From Alphaproteobacteria bacterium HGW-Alphaproteobacteria-13 (GTDB lineage Bacteria > Pseudomonadota > Alphaproteobacteria > Sphingomonadales > Sphingomonadaceae): a DNA stretch of 18,697 nucleotides. Shown here in pieces: positions 15,599 to 18,697 of this stretch. The position numbers and the translations under genes were made by a program. The DNA is taken from positions 1 to 18,697 of the forward strand of contig PHEM01000016.1 of the NCBI GenBank assembly GCA_002842935.1, written 5' to 3'. Position 1 is the stretch's first letter. Every line of letters starts with the position of its first letter. The notes beneath the pieces are model-generated. The model was given only the letters and a program-made list of their open reading frames with translations. It ran no database searches and was not told the DNA's origin.

Positions 15599-17772
15599 CG
15601 GGCCGATCCCTGCTGTTTCGCGTAAAGCTGGGCATAGCGCCCGCCCGATCGCAGCAGCGCCTGATGATCGCCGATCTCGGTCACTTCGCCGTCCTCGATG
15701 GTGACGATCCGGCTGCACCGGCGCACGGCCGACAGCCGGTGCGCGATGATCAGCACGGTTCGGCCCCTGGCGATGCGGGCCAGATTGTTCTGGATGATCT
15801 CCTCGCTCTCGGCGTCGAGCGCGCTCGTCGCTTCGTCGAATATCAGGATGCGCGGATTGGTGATGAGTGCACGCGCGATCGCCAGGCGCTGGCGCTGGCC
15901 GCCCGACAGATTGCCGCCCCGTTCCTCGATGATCGTGTCATAACCTTGCGGCAGCGCGAGGATGAATTCATGCGATCCCGACAGTTTCGCCGCCGCGATC
16001 ACCTGCTCCATCGGCAGCGTGCTGTTCGCCAGCGCGATATTTTCCCGCACCGAGCGGTTGAACAGGATGCTGTCCTGCAGGACGACGCCGACCTGCCGCC
16101 GCAGCCAGGCAGGATCGGCCAGCGCCAGATCCGACCCGTCGACCAGCACGCGCCCTTCGTCGGGGACATACAGCCGCTGGACTAGCTTGGTCAGCGTCGA
16201 CTTGCCCGATCCCGACGGCCCGACAATGCCGAGCATCTCGCCCGCCGGGATGTCGAGATCGATGCCGCGAAGCACGTCGGGTGTGTCGGGGCGATAGCGG
16301 AAGCGAACGCGCTGAAAGCTGATCGCGCCCTCGATCGGCGGCAGCGCCGCGCGTCCCGCATCGTGCGCGGGTTCGCCCGGCGCATTCAATATGTCGCCCA
16401 GGCGCTCGACCGAAATGCGCACTTGCTGGAAATCCTGCCAGAGCTGCGAAAGCCGCAGGATCGGCTGCGCGACGCGGCCCGCGAACATGTTGAAAGCGAC
16501 GAGGCTGCCAACACTCATGTCGCCCGCGATGACCGCCTTCGCGCCGACATAGAGGATCGCGACGGTGGTCAGCTTCGACACGAACTGGATCGCATGATTG
16601 CCCCAGATCGACAGGACCGCGACGCGGAACCCCGTCGCGATATAGCCCGCGAACTGCCGTTCCCATCGGTCGCGCATCCGCGGTTCGACCGCCATGGCCT
16701 TCAGCGTGCCGATACCCGTCACGGTTTCGACGAGGAACGCCTGATTCTCTGCGCCGCGATTGAATTTCTCGTCCAGCCCGGCGCGGATCGGCGGCGTCAC
16801 CATGATCGAGATCAAGACATAAAGCGGGATCGTCAGCGCGACGATCAGCGTCAGCAGCGGCGAATAGAGATACATCACGACGAAGAAGATGATCGTGAAG
16901 AACAGGTCGATGGTGACGGTCATCGCGTTCGAGGTCAGGAAACCGCGGATGCTCTCCAACTCGCGCACGCGCGCGACGCTGTCGCCGACGCGCCGCGCCT
17001 CGAAATAGGACAGCGGTAGCGACAGCAGGTGACTGAACAGCGCCGTCGACAATTCGGCGTCGACACGGTTCGTCGTATGCGCGAACAACCAGTTCCTAAG
17101 GCCCGACAGCAGCGTTTCGAAAAACAGGATGGCGGCAAAGCCGATCGTCAGCACGTCGAGCGTGCCCATCGACCGGTTGACGAGCACCTTGTCGATCACG
17201 AGCTGGAAGAAGATCGGCGAGACGAGCGCGAAAAGCTGAAGGAAAAAGCTCGCGATCAGGACATCGCGCAGCGGCTTGCGATATTTCACCAGCGCCGGGA
17301 TGAACCACGCGATGTCGAACGGCCGCTTCGCACCCGTCGTGCGTTCACGCGTGGTCAGCAGCAGCAGGTTGACTTCGCCAGTTTCCGTGGCGAACGCGGC
17401 CTCGGCGCGCGCCTCCGCATAGATTTCGGGTCTCGGCTCGCCCGGCATCAGCACCAGATAGCGCGGCTCCATTCCCTCGCCGCGCTCGGCCTTCAGGAGG
17501 ATCGCGGTTCCCCCGTCGCGGCGGGCGACCAGCGCCGGAAGCGGCAATTTCGGAAGCGTCGCCATGTCGGCGCCGCGCCGCCGCGCCATAAGCCCGAGCT
17601 TCCCCGCGATCCGCAGCAGGTCGTCGAAATCATAGGGCTTGTCGCCCTGCCCCCGGTCGTGGTGAATCTGGGCGGGATCGGCAAGCACGCCCAGAAAACG
17701 GGCAAGGACCACGAAGCTAGCGAGAGCTTCATCTGCGGCGCCCAGCGGAGCCTTGTCCGGCGATGTTCCCAT
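15595..17772 (-). CDS. Type I secretion ABC exporter with C39-like domain (HlyB type)
   Basis: The 725-aa exporter has an N-terminal domain (about 10-130) at the position of a C39 peptidase but with no cysteine in it; the only Cys I find is C686. It is therefore a C39-like docking domain as in HlyB, not a double-glycine protease. About six membrane helices occupy roughly 155-430. The nucleotide-binding domain has Walker A GPSGSGKST (518-526), Q-loop Q566, signature LSGGQ (622-626), Walker B ILIFDEAT (642-649) and H-loop H678. It exports unfolded RTX proteins across both membranes with the HlyD-type partner, whose start overlaps this stop. RTX genes lie on both sides. The start ATG 17772 is about 50 nt downstream of a promoter-like element. 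Confidence 0.95.
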   Translation of the reverse strand: MGTSPDKAPLGAADEALASFVVLARFLGVLADPAQIHHDRGQGDKPYDFDDLLRIAGKLGLMARRRGADMATLPKLPLPALVARRDGGTAILLKAERGEGMEPRYLVLMPGEPRPEIYAEARAEAAFATETGEVNLLLLTTRERTTGAKRPFDIAWFIPALVKYRKPLRDVLIASFFLQLFALVSPIFFQLVIDKVLVNRSMGTLDVLTIGFAAILFFETLLSGLRNWLFAHTTNRVDAELSTALFSHLLSLPLSYFEARRVGDSVARVRELESIRGFLTSNAMTVTIDLFFTIIFFVVMYLYSPLLTLIVALTIPLYVLISIMVTPPIRAGLDEKFNRGAENQAFLVETVTGIGTLKAMAVEPRMRDRWERQFAGYIATGFRVAVLSIWGNHAIQFVSKLTTVAILYVGAKAVIAGDMSVGSLVAFNMFAGRVAQPILRLSQLWQDFQQVRISVERLGDILNAPGEPAHDAGRAALPPIEGAISFQRVRFRYRPDTPDVLRGIDLDIPAGEMLGIVGPSGSGKSTLTKLVQRLYVPDEGRVLVDGSDLALADPAWLRRQVGVVLQDSILFNRSVRENIALANSTLPMEQVIAAAKLSGSHEFILALPQGYDTIIEERGGNLSGGQRQRLAIARALITNPRILIFDEATSALDAESEEIIQNNLARIARGRTVLIIAHRLSAVRRCSRIVTIEDGEVTEIGDHQALLRSGGRYAQLYAKQQGSAR

Positions 17773-17824
17773 GCGATCCGACCTGTAAACACGCTAGGAC
17801 GCAAGGGAATGCGCCGTGCAGTCT

Positions 17825-17853
17825 TCCCTATGAGTCATAACCGGATATGACAA
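17825..17853 (-). promoter_or_regulatory. Candidate promoter of the exporter operon
   Basis: On the minus strand TTGTCA (revcomp of 17848-17853) is followed after 17 bp by TAGGGA (revcomp of 17825-17830). It lies in the 126-bp gap 17773-17898 between the first RTX stop and the exporter start. The architecture matches the element at 11207-11235. Confidence 0.4.
17834..17851. promoter_or_regulatory. Inverted repeat overlapping the exporter promoter, possible operator
   Basis: GTCATA-ACCGGA-TATGAC is a perfect 6-bp inverted repeat with a 6-bp centre. It falls in the spacer and -35 of the candidate promoter. On the minus strand CCGGTT also occurs twice as a direct repeat 7 bp apart. The position suits a regulator site; no factor can be named. 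Confidence 0.35.
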
Positions 17854-17898
17854 CCGGAGGCTTCATTATTCGACCTCACGCCGATCGAGGCGGGATAT

Positions 17899-18697
17899 TC
17901 AAAGAAGGGATGCGTTCCCGGCGAGTTGCAGACGATCCGGGTCCGTTGGGGAAAGCGGAGCCGTTTCGCCGCCGAAACCCGCGACATCGGCCGTCATCCG
18001 GGCAAGAATCGTATCGAAGGACAGCGTCGTCCCGTCCCGGAAGCGGATGGCCTCGATATTGACCAGCAGATCCTGCCCGTCGCCGCCGTCGATGCCGGAC
18101 CGCACGTCGGTGACCGTAACCTGCCCCTCCGTGAAGTCGATCCGATAATCCTCTTGAAGACCAGAGTAACAAGCGACGTCATAGCCGGTCCCGCCATCAA
18201 GGAAATCATTCCCTCCACCGCCGAACAGCAGGTCATCGCCGTCCCCGCCGTAAAGCTTGTTCGCTTCGGCCGAGCCGTAGAGCCAGTCGCCCCAACTCGT
18301 GCCGACCACATTCTCGATGCTAACAAGGACGTCACCATGCGCCCAGTTCCAGGTGCCCGTGCCTGCGGCAAGATTGATCCACACCGCGCCGTAATTGCCG
18401 GAATAATCAGCGGTGTCCTCCCCCGCGCCGCCATCGAGCAAGTCCGCCCCGGCGCCGCCCCACAGCCGGTCGTCACCAGCACCCCCATAGAGCTTGTTCG
18501 CCCCCGCCGAGCCATAGAGCCAGTCGTTGTAGCTTGTGCCGACGACATTCTCGATGCTGACCAGCACATCGCCATGCGCCCAGTTCCAGGTGCCCGTCCC
18601 AGCCGCGAGGTCGATCCACACCGCACCGTAATTGCCCGAATAATCGGCGATGTCCTCGCCCGCACCGCCGTCGAGCAGGTCCGCCCCGGCGCCGCCG
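17899..18697 (-). CDS. RTX repeat protein, C-terminal part only (5' end beyond the window)
   Basis: The frame is open from the right edge and ends at TGA 17901-17899, giving 265 visible residues. It begins inside RTX repeats (GGAGADLLDGGAGEDIADYSG) and has two 79-residue modules (18696-18460, 18459-18223) nearly identical to those of the beta-helix RTX protein. GGGGNDFLDGGTGYD, a degenerate beta segment and a C-terminal region ending LQLAGNASLL follow, the expected place of a type I secretion signal. An internal GTG (18621) could be mistaken for a start, but coding continues unbroken to the edge. The N-terminal domain, and so the function, is not visible. It lies 126 bp before the exporter gene and is probably its client. 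Confidence 0.88.
   Translation of the reverse strand, partial: GGAGADLLDGGAGEDIADYSGNYGAVWIDLAAGTGTWNWAHGDVLVSIENVVGTSYNDWLYGSAGANKLYGGAGDDRLWGGAGADLLDGGAGEDTADYSGNYGAVWINLAAGTGTWNWAHGDVLVSIENVVGTSWGDWLYGSAEANKLYGGDGDDLLFGGGGNDFLDGGTGYDVACYSGLQEDYRIDFTEGQVTVTDVRSGIDGGDGQDLLVNIEAIRFRDGTTLSFDTILARMTADVAGFGGETAPLSPTDPDRLQLAGNASLL
18171..18252 (-). repeat. 82-bp repeat copy B, identical to 11619-11700
   Basis: This is the second copy of the perfect 82-bp match. The next 35 bp (18254-18288) match instead 11966-12000, a different module of the other gene, so the copy is a mosaic. Confidence 0.9.
18223..18697 (-). repeat. Two tandem 79-codon RTX modules, continuing past the edge
   Basis: The landmark coding WNWAHG recurs exactly 237 bp apart. 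The modules carry the same DxADYSGNYGAVWI, WNWAHGD and NDWLYGS/WGDWLYGS elements as the other RTX gene. Confidence 0.88.

Noticed and set aside
13988..15625. Plus-strand open frame of 545 codons, with similar ones at 858-2147 and 8201-9721
   Set aside because: All are shadows of well-supported minus-strand genes; no domain is recognisable in them.
17380..17745. C39 bacteriocin-type peptidase domain in the exporter
   Set aside because: The catalytic cysteine is absent, so it is a C39-like docking domain without protease activity.
17899..18621. Complete small RTX gene starting at 18621
   Set aside because: The start would be a GTG valine codon inside a module, and coding continues unbroken to the window edge.

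Overview
The window is GC-rich DNA (about two thirds G+C by eye). Every gene I accept is on the minus strand, so transcription runs from the right edge to the left. Gene content and protein style suggest an alphaproteobacterium of the Sphingomonadales type: a Wzy-dependent exopolysaccharide locus with a type I secretion system beside it, as in the sphingan (gellan/S-88) clusters. There is no rRNA or other taxonomic marker, so this is inference. I see no tRNA, rRNA, CRISPR array, insertion sequence or integrase.

Right part (about 11257-18697), the secretion block. The 3' end of a first RTX gene enters from the right edge (17899-18697). After a 126-bp gap with a promoter-like element and an inverted repeat come a HlyB-type ABC exporter (15595-17772), a HlyD-type adaptor whose GTG start overlaps the exporter stop (14111-15598), and a second, complete RTX protein of 910 aa with a beta-helix N-terminal half (11257-13989). 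The two RTX genes flank the exporter, share nearly identical 79-residue calcium-binding modules, and share an 82-bp perfectly identical tract. This suggests duplication or gene conversion, and that both are clients of this exporter.

Left part (1-11235), the polysaccharide block. In transcription order it holds: a metallophosphatase (10337-11119); a membrane-bound nucleotide-sugar 4,6-dehydratase of the WbpM/PglF/CapD family (8252-10333); a Wzy-type polymerase/ligase (6677-8089); an outer-membrane polysaccharide export lipoprotein (5884-6600); a polysaccharide co-polymerase fused to a tyrosine autokinase (3621-5870); a membrane-anchored TPR-like protein with a possible beta-sandwich C-terminus (2337-3617); a FAD-linked oxidoreductase of the D-2-hydroxyglutarate/glycolate/D-lactate dehydrogenase family (861-2273); and WlbA/WbpB, a UDP-GlcNAcA 3-dehydrogenase cut by the left edge (1-754). 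Several junctions are only 3-13 bp, indicating one or two operons. A promoter-like element lies before the phosphatase and another before the polymerase.

Likely co-operation: the dehydratase and WlbA make unusual amino-sugar nucleotides. Polymerase, co-polymerase/kinase and export lipoprotein assemble and export the chain. The exporter secretes RTX proteins that may modify or organise the matrix. Two ideas stand out. The FAD enzyme may reoxidise the 2-hydroxyglutarate that WlbA-type enzymes form when they recycle NAD with 2-oxoglutarate, and the twin RTX genes appear to evolve in concert. Glycosyltransferases, a priming transferase, the flippase and a TolC-type channel are not in the window. 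No gene-free stretch exceeds 162 bp.
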